A stretch of DNA of 64,000 bases. Source: a bacterium BRH_c32. GTDB taxonomy: Bacteria; Bacteroidota; Ignavibacteria; Ignavibacteriales; Melioribacteraceae. Location of the stretch: the NCBI GenBank assembly GCA_001516025.1, contig LOEU01000036.1, forward strand, positions 1 to 64,000, in the 5' to 3' direction. The translations under genes were made by a program, and so were the position numbers. Positions within the stretch are counted from its first letter, which is position 1. Each line of letters starts with the position of its first letter. Positions 1-8,802 of this stretch are shown piece after piece. The notes beneath the pieces were generated by a model. It searched no databases. It worked only from the letters and a program-made list of their open reading frames with translations, and was not told the origin of the DNA.

Positions 1-470
1 TATACTTGATATATACAACCGGGAAGTAATAGGCTGGGCATTGGGTCAGAGAATTACTACAGAACTGGTTCAAAGAGCATTTACAAAGGCTGTAATGAAC
101 AGAAAGCCAGGTAAGGGAATAATACTCCACTCTGACAGAGGCAGCCAGTATACAAGCCATAAATTCAGAGCTATACTTGAGCATTATGGCTTCAGGCAAT
201 CTATGAGCGGTAAGGGTAACTGTTATGATAATGCAATTACTGAAACTTTTTTTAGTACTTTTAAGAAAGAACTTATTTATCTTGAAGAATTTAAGACAAG
301 AGAGAAACTGATGAGTTCTGTTTTTGAATTTATTGAAGTATATTATAACAGGCAGAGATTACATTCATCTTTAGGTTATTTAAGCCCGGTAGATTTTGTA
401 AAAGGAAATTTGAAAGAGAAACAAGAATTATTAAATTCAAAAGTTGCTTAACTTATTGTTTACTAAACAG
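1..470 (+). mobile_element. IS3-family insertion sequence, right-hand part only
   Basis: The window opens inside an IS3-type transposase that reads rightward and stops at 449-451. The element's end must lie shortly after this stop. The near-palindromic stretch TTGTTTACTAAACAG at 456-470 is the best candidate for the terminal inverted repeat, but the left end is outside the window, so neither the repeat nor a target-site duplication can be confirmed. The right boundary given here is an estimate. Confidence 0.7.
2..451 (+). CDS. IS3-family transposase OrfB, C-terminal part (rve integrase core)
   Basis: DDE recombinase subunit that cuts and joins IS DNA ends. The frame is open from base 2, so the protein begins upstream of the window; the TTG at 41 is not the true start. 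The visible part begins with a segment typical of the integrase core (LDIYNREVIGWA), followed by the second catalytic Asp in HSDRGSQY and the catalytic Glu in CYDNAITETFF, with the usual closing YYNRQRLHSSLGYLSP signature of this family. The first catalytic Asp should lie just upstream. The visible part has no frameshift or internal stop, so the copy may be active. Family assignment is firm; the IS subgroup cannot be told from this fragment. Confidence 0.93.
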   Translation: MLDIYNREVIGWALGQRITTELVQRAFTKAVMNRKPGKGIILHSDRGSQYTSHKFRAILEHYGFRQSMSGKGNCYDNAITETFFSTFKKELIYLEEFKTREKLMSSVFEFIEVYYNRQRLHSSLGYLSPVDFVKGNLKEKQELLNSKVA

Positions 471-756
471 GGAATAGTTCAAAACCTCCCCAACTTCCCA
501 TTGGTTGATTATTAATGAGAGGAGTATATTCAGAATATTGAAAATTATTAGATAATAATATTGGATTAGACAAGGGTAAGTTTCGAGCCCAAACTTGACT
601 CACTGCTTCAATTGCAAATGTGGGAACATTTCCCGACATGTTTTCTGTTCCTATTAAAATCTCATTCATCGGAACTAGTAATTTATCAGGAGAAGAATTG
701 AGTTGAGAAAATGAATAATTAGTTAATAAAATTAATATTAGTATAATCTTTTTCAT
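463..756 (-). CDS. small exported protein, possibly truncated by the IS
   Basis: Product of 97 residues with a clear signal peptide (MKKIILILILLTNYSFSQ) and no recognised domain. It starts 12 nt after the stop of the PQQ-repeat lipoprotein gene and is probably co-transcribed with it. The reading frame runs into the presumed IS end: its last four residues (LFPV) and its stop lie within the candidate terminal repeat at 456-470. The native protein may therefore have been longer and been cut by the insertion, with the stop supplied by IS DNA. That is inference; the alternative is a genuine short protein whose gene happens to end there. Function unknown. Confidence 0.55.
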   Translation of the reverse strand: MKKIILILILLTNYSFSQLNSSPDKLLVPMNEILIGTENMSGNVPTFAIEAVSQVWARNLPLSNPILLSNNFQYSEYTPLINNQPMGSWGGFELFPV

Positions 757-768
757 ATCAAGCTCATT

Positions 769-2001
769 TTAGTTTATCGTAAAGATACTCTTTGCTTTAA
801 ATGTTGGAAAAATTAATTCCTTATTTTTCGTAATTGCAGGTGAAGCACCTAATGCTCTTTCATCTTCAATATCTATTTTCCAGTTTAGTTCTCCTTTATT
901 ATTTAAAGATATTATAGCTACTTCGTAAGCTCCTTCCAAACTTGCAACTCCGATATAAATATTACCATCAGCATCACTTATTAAAGGACTTATTATTGCA
1001 AGATTTTTAAGATCATATTTCCACCTAAGGTTACCCGAATGGGATACTGAATATACTTCTGTAACTCCAAAATAGATATTTCCATCATAATCAATTGTTG
1101 GCTCAACATTGTCGAATAAAGGCATATTATCATTAAAATCAAATTTCCAGGATAATTCACCTTTGGAATTTAGGCAATAAAGTGTTTTTGTCGGAAGATC
1201 ACGATAAGCCCCGGGTATAAAATATATATTGCCTTGTGTATCAACTATCGGAGATGATAATAATTCCATATTACCGTATTCCCATTTCACTTTATTTTCT
1301 ATTACATCTACTGCTAAAACCGATACACTATTCCCTTGTATATATAACGTTTTGCCATCGGGAGAAAAAGTTGGTGCTCCATCGCCATTCTCTAAAAACC
1401 TTTGGTCTGTTAATTCCCAAAGTAATTTTCCTTCTGGACAAATTGCCTTAAGTGTATGTTTTTCAGTAACACAATAAATCGTACCGTCCAAACCAACATT
1501 TATTCCGAGATTCCTAATTGAGCAGTTTTCGCTATATTTCCAATTTAATTTTCCACCATAGCCGGAAGAATATAGACCGCTGGCATCAGCCCAAATAACT
1601 GCATCTTTTGTAATTAAAGGGGTTGTATTAATGCTTCCCGAAGCCGGATTATTCCATATTTCAATACCGCTTGGATTTAGGGAAGAAAGTCTATGAAAAG
1701 AGTAATTACATGTAGTATAAATATTTGAATTATTATCTAATGCGATAGAGCTTTCGATACCATAATATGGTATTTTCAATTTTATTTGACCTAATTTTGG
1801 ACCGTGATTTGGACTTCTCCCGTTTGATTGAGGATTACCATGATTCATAGGCCATGGTGAATCTGATAATGATTCCCAAACAATATCATGCTGTGGAACT
1901 ATATCATTATCAAACATCGGTTCAACCGATTTATCACATCGATTAAAAAGAAAAACTGTTATTACCCCCAGTAGAATGAACAACGTAAAATTCTTTTTCA
2001 T
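769..2001 (-). CDS. PQQ-like beta-propeller lipoprotein
   Basis: Predicted outer-membrane or periplasmic lipoprotein of 410 residues. The N-terminus is a lipoprotein signal peptide ending in LFNRC (Cys22). Shortly after comes the segment SPWPMNHGNPQSNGRSP, which resembles the opening of PQQ-repeat beta-propeller proteins, then repeated blades of the type ...GKLNWKYS, GKLLWELT, NKVKWEYG, GELSWKFD, GNLRWKYD, GELNWKID, each with a W-[KE]-[IVFY] strand. Such propellers act as scaffolds or binding proteins; there is no evidence here that PQQ itself is bound. It is followed at 12 nt by the small exported protein gene. Exact role unknown. Confidence 0.75.
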   Translation of the reverse strand: MKKNFTLFILLGVITVFLFNRCDKSVEPMFDNDIVPQHDIVWESLSDSPWPMNHGNPQSNGRSPNHGPKLGQIKLKIPYYGIESSIALDNNSNIYTTCNYSFHRLSSLNPSGIEIWNNPASGSINTTPLITKDAVIWADASGLYSSGYGGKLNWKYSENCSIRNLGINVGLDGTIYCVTEKHTLKAICPEGKLLWELTDQRFLENGDGAPTFSPDGKTLYIQGNSVSVLAVDVIENKVKWEYGNMELLSSPIVDTQGNIYFIPGAYRDLPTKTLYCLNSKGELSWKFDFNDNMPLFDNVEPTIDYDGNIYFGVTEVYSVSHSGNLRWKYDLKNLAIISPLISDADGNIYIGVASLEGAYEVAIISLNNKGELNWKIDIEDERALGASPAITKNKELIFPTFKAKSIFTIN

Positions 2002-2089
2002 TAATTAATTCCATAAGTTAATTATTGAATAAAGTTAGTTAAAACAAACCTTATTGTCCTTTTACATGCCGTCTCCTATTTTTTTATTG

Positions 2090-2120
2090 CAACTTTATAA
2101 TTTAGGATTCTTTAAACAAG
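2090..2120 (-). promoter_or_regulatory. possible Bacteroidota-type promoter of the PQQ-repeat lipoprotein
   Basis: On the minus strand CTTG, 19 nt, TAAAGTTG, compared with the consensus TTTG-N19-TAnnTTTG. The spacing is exact with one mismatch in each box. It would give a leader of about 85 nt. Suggestive only. Confidence 0.3.
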
Positions 2121-2147
2121 GTAAAATTTTTTACCCTAAATTAGAAA

Positions 2148-2175
2148 TAAAATACTCCGGCTTGAGCCGGACTTT
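2148..2175 (-). terminator. Rho-independent terminator after the 81-residue exported protein gene
   Basis: The self-complementary stretch TCCGGCTTGAGCCGGA at 2156-2171 is followed on the minus strand by AGTATTTTATTT. It lies 12 nt after the minus-strand stop at 2183 and separates the two exported-protein operons. Confidence 0.7.
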
Positions 2176-2182
2176 TGCAAAT

Positions 2183-2428
2183 CTACTTCTTTGTTTTCTC
2201 AATATCTGAAAATCTGCTGCTTATTTTGAAGCTATTCCCATTCTCATCATGTATGTCTGAGGATAAAAATCCTTCGGATCTAATTTTGAAATAAATAAAT
2301 GTGGATAACCGATCTCCTGTTTCTGAGAATGATAGTGGCGCCTCAGAAAAGACTTGCGCTTTTAATGAGGGCTTAATTAACAATAATGAGAATAATAAAT
2401 AGTAAAAAAAGTATAATGGTTTTTTCAT
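2183..2428 (-). CDS. small exported protein, hypothetical
   Basis: Product of 81 residues with a signal peptide (MKKPLYFFYYLLFSLLLI, cleavage probably after KAQ) and a mature part of about 55 residues rich in Ser, Phe and charged residues. No domain is recognised. It starts 21 nt after the lipoprotein gene at 2450-3307 and ends just before a terminator, so it is the last gene of that two-gene operon. The start is preceded on the minus strand by a purine-rich GAAAGGAGAAGG-type ribosome site. It could be a truncated or lineage-specific protein; function unknown. Confidence 0.55.
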   Translation of the reverse strand: MKKPLYFFYYLLFSLLLIKPSLKAQVFSEAPLSFSETGDRLSTFIYFKIRSEGFLSSDIHDENGNSFKISSRFSDIEKTKK

Positions 2429-2449
2429 TTCGCCTTCTCCTTTCTTAAA

Positions 2450-3307
2450 TTATTCAATTATTTGTATGTGCGGAAATGTGTATTTGTTCGGTCGATAATC
2501 ATATTTTGGTGATTTTCCTCTGGCTATTTTATACCATTCGTGTACAACGTAACTCCTAAAAACATCATAATAATCCAGTAATCGATTATTGATTACGATG
2601 GATGTAACAATTAAATATTCACCTGGTAATAAAGGGCGTTTAATTGTGCGAAATATATCTCCTGCAGGTATGTTATATGTTCTTGAATCTTGATAATATC
2701 CCCCGGGTAATATTTTCTCAATAAAATCAGCCCCCATCGGATCCGGATTTGAAAGGTCGTATGGATATAATTGAAGATCATTGTAAATTCCGACATAAAA
2801 AACATAACCCGGTCTCGTGATTTCCACTTTCTTATCCGAAACATTTGTAAATCGAACAGTAAATGTCATTTTATCTCCTATCTTATATTCTGACTTGTCT
2901 GTCCATCCCTCAACTCTTAATAACTGTTTTAATTCTATCGGTGCTATTTTTCCATCTTTATCCACATCTAATGTATCAAGTTTTACTTTTCCTTTTTCTA
3001 AATATATTTTTGTATTTAATGAATCATAATCATTCAAGTAATAGATAAGATCATATGTGCCGGTATAAGTTGAATCAGCTTCTGTAAAGATAAGTGTATA
3101 GTTTCCACTTGAATCTGAACTTACTCCGCGATTGATTCCCGAGATATAAATAAGTGCATTGCTATGTTCTGTTTGATTTTCAAGTATCACTTTACCGTGA
3201 ATTTTTGTTGTGTGTGTGGGATATGCTAATGGGGGTTCTACACCTTTTTCAGAGCATGAGGCAAGAATCAGAAGCAAAGCTAATTGAGATAATAGTATCT
3301 TTTTCAT
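2450..3307 (-). CDS. lipoprotein with carboxypeptidase-regulatory-like and BsuPI-like domains
   Basis: Product of 285 residues. Lipobox ILASC (Cys18). Residues about 35-110 look like a carboxypeptidase-regulatory-like beta sandwich (KIHGKVILENQ ... SSGNYTLIF). Residues 114-125 (DVDKDGKIAPIE) match the 12-position EF-hand or dockerin calcium loop at positions 1, 3, 5, 6, 8 and 12. Residues about 135-190 (YKIGDKMTFTVRFTNVSDKKVEI) resemble the BsuPI proteinase-inhibitor fold, often an adhesion or assembly module in exported proteins. Followed at 21 nt by a small exported protein. No enzyme motif; a cell-surface structural or binding role is likely but unproven. Confidence 0.65.
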   Translation of the reverse strand: MKKILLSQLALLLILASCSEKGVEPPLAYPTHTTKIHGKVILENQTEHSNALIYISGINRGVSSDSSGNYTLIFTEADSTYTGTYDLIYYLNDYDSLNTKIYLEKGKVKLDTLDVDKDGKIAPIELKQLLRVEGWTDKSEYKIGDKMTFTVRFTNVSDKKVEITRPGYVFYVGIYNDLQLYPYDLSNPDPMGADFIEKILPGGYYQDSRTYNIPAGDIFRTIKRPLLPGEYLIVTSIVINNRLLDYYDVFRSYVVHEWYKIARGKSPKYDYRPNKYTFPHIQIIE

Positions 3308-3565
3308 AGTAGTACCTCGAATATTTTATTATATAAAAAACATAATGAGAAATAATTAGAAAAGATAGTACCAATATTTTTGCACTACTTTTTATACCGA
3401 TTAGTATTGATATAATAAAATTAAAGAGGTAAACTTTCGGTTAAGTATTTTTACAAATTGGATTCAATAATAATTCACACTTAATAAAAAGCTTCTTTTG
3501 GAAAAATGAATTGTTTTAATTTTTTATAGACTAAAAATTATTTCCTTTTGGTAATAGAAAATATT

Positions 3566-6184
3566 TTACTTTAAATCGTGTAATATCACCTTAAGTTTTT
3601 CTAATGTCTTTTCCCAGTCTTCTTTCTTTGCTTTCTCTTTTTCTACTACATCGGCTGGTGCTCTGCCTACGAAACTTTCATTCGATAATTTTTTTGTAAC
3701 ACCTTGAAGCGATCCTTCAATACGTACAATCTCTTTTTCGATCCTGCTACGCTCTATATCTAAATCAATTAATCCCTCTAATGGGACATAGATATCACAA
3801 TCCTTAACAACTGCCGAAGCACTTGCTTTTGGTTTTTCAACATCGCTGCCTACAACCAAATTATCTACTTTAGCTAACGCCTTAATATATCCAAAAGTAA
3901 CTTCTTTTAGTTTATCGGTTTTTAGAATTGCAGAAATGGTTTTTGAAGGAGGAAGATTCATCTCTCCTCTGATATTACGAAGTGCAGTAATTACACTTTG
4001 CAGAAGTTCCGCCTGCTTCTCGGCATCTTCATCAATCAAGTCTAAATTATATTGAGGAAATTTCTGCATCGAAATACTTTCACCCTCTTTTCTCTCTTCC
4101 AATAAATGCCATATCTCTTCGGTAATATATGGCATAAAGGGATGAACAACTTTTAGCATCTCTTCAAAAAGTCCGAGTGCACGAGTTAGTACGGCAGATT
4201 TTTCATTCTCTTCACCTTTATAAAGACGGGTCTTTGAAAGTTCAATATACCAATCGCAGAAATCGTTCCACACAAATGAATAGATAATCTTTGTGGTATT
4301 ATTAATTTCAAATTTATCAAGTGCGGCGCTGAATTCTTTTACTGTACTTTGGAAGCGCGATATAATCCATCTATCGGCAAAATCTAAATGCTTATCAGCA
4401 AGTGATTTATCTAATTTTATATTTTGAGCGTTCATTAATAAGAAGCGAGCCGCATTCCAAATCTTATTAGAAAAATTTCTTCCTATTTCGCACATCGAAT
4501 CTTGGAACATCACATCCTGCCCGAGAGGAGCAATATAATTCATCGTAAAGCGGAGCGAATCGGCACCATATTGAACAATTAAATCAAGCGGATCAGGTGA
4601 ATTACCGAGAGACTTACTCATCTTCCTTCCCTGCATATCGCGCACGGTGGAAGTGAAATAAACATCCTTAAACGGAATTTCCTTTTTAAAGTGCATTCCG
4701 GCTATAATCATTCTTGCTACCCAAAAGAAGATAATATCGGGTGCAGTTACGAGCAGATCGGTCGGATAGTAATAATTTATCTCGTCATCATTTTCAAAGA
4801 CGTCATAAGCCCAAAGCCAACTCGAAGCCCATGTATCGAGAACATCATTATCTTGGACCCAATTTTCGATATCCTTAGGCTCTTCAGTGCCGCAATAAAT
4901 TTCTTTAGTGTCTTTATGATACCAAACAGGTATGCGATGGCCCCACCAGAGCTGCCGCGAAATACACCAGTCCCGAATGCCGCTCATCCAATGTTCATAA
5001 GTCTTTACCCAATGCTCGGGATGGAATTTTATTTTACCTTCGAGGACAACATCGAGAGCGGGCTTAACAAGCTCATCCATCTTCATAAACCATTGCTCGG
5101 AAAGATAAGGCTCTATTGGAACATTTCCGCGCTGCGAATAACCAACTTTATTTGTATAGTCTTCAGTCTTTAATAAAAGTCCTGCTTTTTCAAGCTCTTC
5201 TACTACTTTCTTGCGGGCATCATAGCGGTCTAAATTTCTAAATTCCTCGGGTACATTATCATTAGTAGAAGCATCCGTCTTGAAAATATTAATAAATTCA
5301 AGATTATGTCTTACGCCCATTTCGTAATCATTAACATCATGTGCAGGAGTTATCTTTACTGCACCTGTTCCAAATTCTTTATCCACATATTCATCGGCAA
5401 AAAGAGGAATCTCTCTTCCCACTAATGGTAGTATTATCTTTTTACCTAATAAATCTTTATATCGTTCATCCTCGGGATTAACTGCCACACCCGTATCGCC
5501 GAGCATAGTCTCGGGACGTGTAGTAGCTACAATAACAAACTTATCGCTATCCTTAATAGGATATTTTAAGTACCATAATTTTCCATTTACCTCTTTGAAC
5601 AATACTTCTTCATCGGAGATGGCAGATTTAGATGCGGGGCACCAGTTTACCATCCTATAACCGCGATAGATAAATCCCTGTTTATAAAGCTCGACGAAAG
5701 CTTCAATAACCTTTTTATGATAATGCTCATCCATCGTAAAACGTTCTCTATCCCAATCGCAGCTTACGCCGAGTTTTTTTAATTGGCTTACAATTATTCC
5801 GCCATACTTATCTTTCCATTCATAACAATACTTTAAAAATTCTTCTCTTGAGAGATCAGCTTTATCGATCCCTTTTTCTTTTAAGAAAGCAATCACTTTA
5901 GATTCGGTGGCAATGGAGGCGTGATCTGTCCCCGGCACCCAGCATGCATTATATCCATTCATTCTTTTGTAACGAATATAAATATCCTGAATAGTATTAT
6001 TAAGCACGTGCCCCATGTGAAGAATACCGGTTATATTCGGAGGCGGAATTACGATTGTATATGGTTCTTTCGTATTATCGATCTGTGAATGATATAGTTT
6101 CTCGTCTTCCCAGTATGAATGCCATTTATCTTCTACATCTGCCGGATTATACGCTTTAGGAATATTATTGAAATCAAAAGCCAT
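3566..6184 (-). CDS. valS: valine--tRNA ligase
   Basis: Class Ia aminoacyl-tRNA synthetase that charges tRNA-Val in the cytoplasm. 872 residues, normal for bacterial ValRS. The HIGH motif appears as HMGH at 56-59, preceded by PPPNITG. The CP1 editing domain, which hydrolyses Thr-tRNA-Val, is seen at about 215-345 (TTRPETMLGDTGVAVNP at 221-237). The second signature KMSKS is at 521-525. An anticodon-binding helical domain follows, and the last 70 residues form the ValRS tRNA-binding coiled coil (LDIERSRIEKEIVRIEGSL). The ATG start gives MAFDFNNIPKAY, the usual beginning. It is followed by the exported-protein operon after a 258-nt gap, so it probably ends its own transcript. Confidence 0.97.
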   Translation of the reverse strand: MAFDFNNIPKAYNPADVEDKWHSYWEDEKLYHSQIDNTKEPYTIVIPPPNITGILHMGHVLNNTIQDIYIRYKRMNGYNACWVPGTDHASIATESKVIAFLKEKGIDKADLSREEFLKYCYEWKDKYGGIIVSQLKKLGVSCDWDRERFTMDEHYHKKVIEAFVELYKQGFIYRGYRMVNWCPASKSAISDEEVLFKEVNGKLWYLKYPIKDSDKFVIVATTRPETMLGDTGVAVNPEDERYKDLLGKKIILPLVGREIPLFADEYVDKEFGTGAVKITPAHDVNDYEMGVRHNLEFINIFKTDASTNDNVPEEFRNLDRYDARKKVVEELEKAGLLLKTEDYTNKVGYSQRGNVPIEPYLSEQWFMKMDELVKPALDVVLEGKIKFHPEHWVKTYEHWMSGIRDWCISRQLWWGHRIPVWYHKDTKEIYCGTEEPKDIENWVQDNDVLDTWASSWLWAYDVFENDDEINYYYPTDLLVTAPDIIFFWVARMIIAGMHFKKEIPFKDVYFTSTVRDMQGRKMSKSLGNSPDPLDLIVQYGADSLRFTMNYIAPLGQDVMFQDSMCEIGRNFSNKIWNAARFLLMNAQNIKLDKSLADKHLDFADRWIISRFQSTVKEFSAALDKFEINNTTKIIYSFVWNDFCDWYIELSKTRLYKGEENEKSAVLTRALGLFEEMLKVVHPFMPYITEEIWHLLEERKEGESISMQKFPQYNLDLIDEDAEKQAELLQSVITALRNIRGEMNLPPSKTISAILKTDKLKEVTFGYIKALAKVDNLVVGSDVEKPKASASAVVKDCDIYVPLEGLIDLDIERSRIEKEIVRIEGSLQGVTKKLSNESFVGRAPADVVEKEKAKKEDWEKTLEKLKVILHDLK

Positions 6185-6255
6185 TTCTGCTCGCTTAAAT
6201 TTTTGTTTTATAATAGTGTTTTAAAGAATTTGCAAATATATGATTTTCTTATCTT

Positions 6256-7629
6256 TTATAATATATACTTGCTTAGGTCTCTATTCTTAATAATCTTATC
6301 TAACTTATCATTTACCATCTTGCCCGTAATATCTATTGCCGATTCGGGCATCTTATCGGGCACTTCAAAAAGTATATCTTCCAATAAAGTAGTAAGAATA
6401 GTATGAAGTCTTCTTGCACCTATATTTTCCACCTGCTCATTTACGGCTGCGGCGGTCTTTGCAATCTCTAAAATCGCATCGTTCTTAAATCTAATAGTTA
6501 CACCCTCGGTTTCTAATAGTGCACTATATTGCTTTAAAAGTGCATTCTGAGGAATCGTAAGAATTTTTACGAAATCTTCTTCGGTTAGACTCTTTAATTC
6601 AACTCTAATCGGGAATCTTCCTTGAAGTTCAGGAATTAGATCAGACGGCTTAGAAACATGAAAAGCACCCGAGGCAATAAAAAGAACGTGATCTGTTTTT
6701 ACAGGTCCATATTTTGTATTAATAGCAGAACCTTCAACAATCGGGAGAAGGTCTCTTTGAACTCCTTCTCGAGATACATCCGGTCCGCCTTGAGCACTTT
6801 TTGTCCCGGCTATCTTATCTATCTCATCAATAAAAACAATTCCCGCTTCTTGCACTCTATCAATTGCTTCTTTCTGAACCGCTTCCATATCAATCAATTT
6901 TTGTGCTTCTTCTTGTTCGATCAGATTCTTAGCTTCTCTAATAGAAGTTTTTCTTTTCTTCTTTTTCTTTGGAATCATGGATGACATCATATCTTGAAGG
7001 TTCATCGAAAGATCGTCCATTCCCTGCGGACCTAAAACCTGCATTCCGAATGCAGGAAGATTTACATCAAACTCGATAAGCTTATCATCCATATCGCCCT
7101 TTCTTAATTTCTCTCTCATCCATTCGCGGGTTTTTTCATTCTGGAGTGCTTCTGTTTCCGCCGTATCCTCGGTCTCACTGGCAGCGGTTGGCTTTTTAAT
7201 CGGTGGAATTAATTGATCCAATATTCGGTCTTCTGCCATTAATGCCGCTTTTTCTTTTACCGCTTCTGTTTTCTCGAATCGTACCATATTAACAGAAATC
7301 TCTGCTAAGTCTCTTATCATTGATTCCACATCTCTTCCGACATAGCCGACTTCTGTATATTTCGATGCTTCCACTTTAATAAATGGTGCTCCGGAGAGTT
7401 TTGCCAATCGGCGAGCTATCTCTGTTTTTCCTACTCCCGTTGGTCCGATTAAGATAATGTTATTAGGCATTATCTCCTCTTTAATATCGATACTTACTTT
7501 TTGTCTTCTCCATCTGTTTCTAAGTGCTATTGCCACTGCTCTCTTTGCGTCATCCTGTCCGATAATATATTTATCTAATTCAATTACAATCTGGGATGGT
7601 GTCAACGACTTCATAAGGTCCATTTTCAT
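6256..7629 (-). CDS. hslU: HslU ATPase/unfoldase subunit of the HslUV protease
   Basis: AAA+ (Clp/Hsp100) unfoldase that feeds proteins into HslV. 457 residues. Walker A GPTGVGKT at 62-69; the pore loop GYVGRD follows near residue 93; the variable, highly charged I-domain runs from about 110 to 240; Walker B is IVFIDEIDK; the C-terminal domain ends in LSKYIL, the tail that docks into HslV to activate it. The start lies 2 nt after the hslV stop, with AGGA in the end of hslV as ribosome site; MKMDLMKS has a second possible ATG at codon 6. Co-transcribed with hslV. Confidence 0.97.
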   Translation of the reverse strand: MKMDLMKSLTPSQIVIELDKYIIGQDDAKRAVAIALRNRWRRQKVSIDIKEEIMPNNIILIGPTGVGKTEIARRLAKLSGAPFIKVEASKYTEVGYVGRDVESMIRDLAEISVNMVRFEKTEAVKEKAALMAEDRILDQLIPPIKKPTAASETEDTAETEALQNEKTREWMREKLRKGDMDDKLIEFDVNLPAFGMQVLGPQGMDDLSMNLQDMMSSMIPKKKKKRKTSIREAKNLIEQEEAQKLIDMEAVQKEAIDRVQEAGIVFIDEIDKIAGTKSAQGGPDVSREGVQRDLLPIVEGSAINTKYGPVKTDHVLFIASGAFHVSKPSDLIPELQGRFPIRVELKSLTEEDFVKILTIPQNALLKQYSALLETEGVTIRFKNDAILEIAKTAAAVNEQVENIGARRLHTILTTLLEDILFEVPDKMPESAIDITGKMVNDKLDKIIKNRDLSKYIL

Positions 7630-7631
7630 CT

Positions 7632-8168
7632 CTATTTTCCTATAACTTCAACATTAATTTTATCGTTTGTATAAATGCATATTTCTGATGCTGTTTTTAA
7701 TGATTCTTTTACTATTTCTTCTGAGGAAAGATTAGAATATTTTTTGAGCATACGAGCTGCTGCGAGCGCATACATTCCCCCCGATCCGATTGCTACTATT
7801 CCATCATCGGGCTCAATTACATCCCCGGTTCCCGATACAATAAATAATTTTTCGGCGGATGCGATTGCAAGCATTGCCTCTAATTTTCTTAAATATTTAT
7901 CCGTTCTCCAATCCTTCGCAAGTTCCACTACCGCACGGCTTACGTTACCCGAGAATTGCTCTAACTTCTCCTCAAAACGATTTAAAAGTGTAAACGCATC
8001 GGCAGTGGAACCTGCAAATCCGCATACTACTTTACCATTAAGAAGAACTCTTATTTTTTTTGAATTATGTTTCATCACCGTATTACCGAGAGATACTTGA
8101 CCGTCTCCACCAAGTGCTGCCACTCCATTATGTAATACACCTACTATTGTTGTTGATCTGATTTTCAA
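7632..8168 (-). CDS. hslV: HslV threonine protease subunit
   Basis: Proteasome-like Ntn-hydrolase peptidase; two hexameric rings cap with HslU. 178 residues. The nucleophile is the first Thr of STTIVGV (residue 6), so a five-residue propeptide MKIRS should be removed. [20 protein letters not shown] and the [12 protein letters not shown] segment are typical HslV signatures. The start codon is TTG at 8166-8168, with GAGG eight nt upstream; no suitable ATG exists between this site and the catalytic Thr. It begins 16 nt after the upstream methyltransferase-like gene, suggesting one transcript with rpoN. Confidence 0.95.
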   Translation of the reverse strand: MKIRSTTIVGVLHNGVAALGGDGQVSLGNTVMKHNSKKIRVLLNGKVVCGFAGSTADAFTLLNRFEEKLEQFSGNVSRAVVELAKDWRTDKYLRKLEAMLAIASAEKLFIVSGTGDVIEPDDGIVAIGSGGMYALAAARMLKKYSNLSSEEIVKESLKTASEICIYTNDKINVEVIGK

Positions 8169-8184
8169 TTTCTTAACCTCTATT

Positions 8185-8802
8185 CTAAAATTTAATTGGA
8201 AAAATTCTTGGCACCTTATTTTGATATTCTATATAATCATCTCCAAAGCGTTCTATCAATTTCTTTTCTTCGTAATAGCTGCCAATTATGAAATAAGCCA
8301 GTATGCAAATTAAAGAGATTAAGTAGAATAAATCCATTGTCGGACGTACTAATAAAAACAGGAATGAGGATAGATAGATCGGATGCCTGACAAACTTAAA
8401 AGGTCCTTTTATTACTAATGATTGTTTCTCGTCTAATTCCTTTGTGTCATAAGTGCCCTTGTAATATCGAACAATCTGTGAAATACCAAGAAACTCTTTT
8501 CCATCAATGTATCGGACAGTCCAGATTAATAGACCGATAAATACTACCTGCAATCCAATAGTTACTAAATCATACGGATAAGGGAGATCATAAATAATCA
8601 ATCCGGGCTTGGGAGCAATCTCATATATCGCAAGGAAGATAATTACTGATATGATATTATAAAACAACCGATAGAATGCAATTTTATTTCCGGCATTTTC
8701 AATAATTCTTTTTTTTATGCTACTCGAAGCAAGTATCGTGTGCGATACTCCAAATAAGGCAAATAGAAAAACAATTATTACAATATCAATTATATAGGTC
8801 AT
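8185..8802 (-). CDS. isoprenylcysteine carboxyl methyltransferase-like membrane protein
   Basis: Integral membrane protein of 205 residues with about five hydrophobic segments. The C-terminal half carries the family signature: [11 protein letters not shown], then a hydrophobic helix, then the [21 protein letters not shown] block, which forms the S-adenosylmethionine-binding region in ICMT, phospholipid methyltransferase and NnrU-type proteins. Bacterial members act on unknown membrane substrates. The ATG overlaps the rpoN stop by 4 nt, so translation is probably coupled. Family assignment is good; the substrate is not known. Confidence 0.8.
   Translation of the reverse strand: MTYIIDIVIIVFLFALFGVSHTILASSSIKKRIIENAGNKIAFYRLFYNIISVIIFLAIYEIAPKPGLIIYDLPYPYDLVTIGLQVVFIGLLIWTVRYIDGKEFLGISQIVRYYKGTYDTKELDEKQSLVIKGPFKFVRHPIYLSSFLFLLVRPTMDLFYLISLICILAYFIIGSYYEEKKLIERFGDDYIEYQNKVPRIFPIKF

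Noticed and set aside
4691-5173. Plus-strand reading frame of 160 residues opposite valS
   Set aside because: It is an antisense shadow of the well-supported valS gene, with no ribosome site and no domain.
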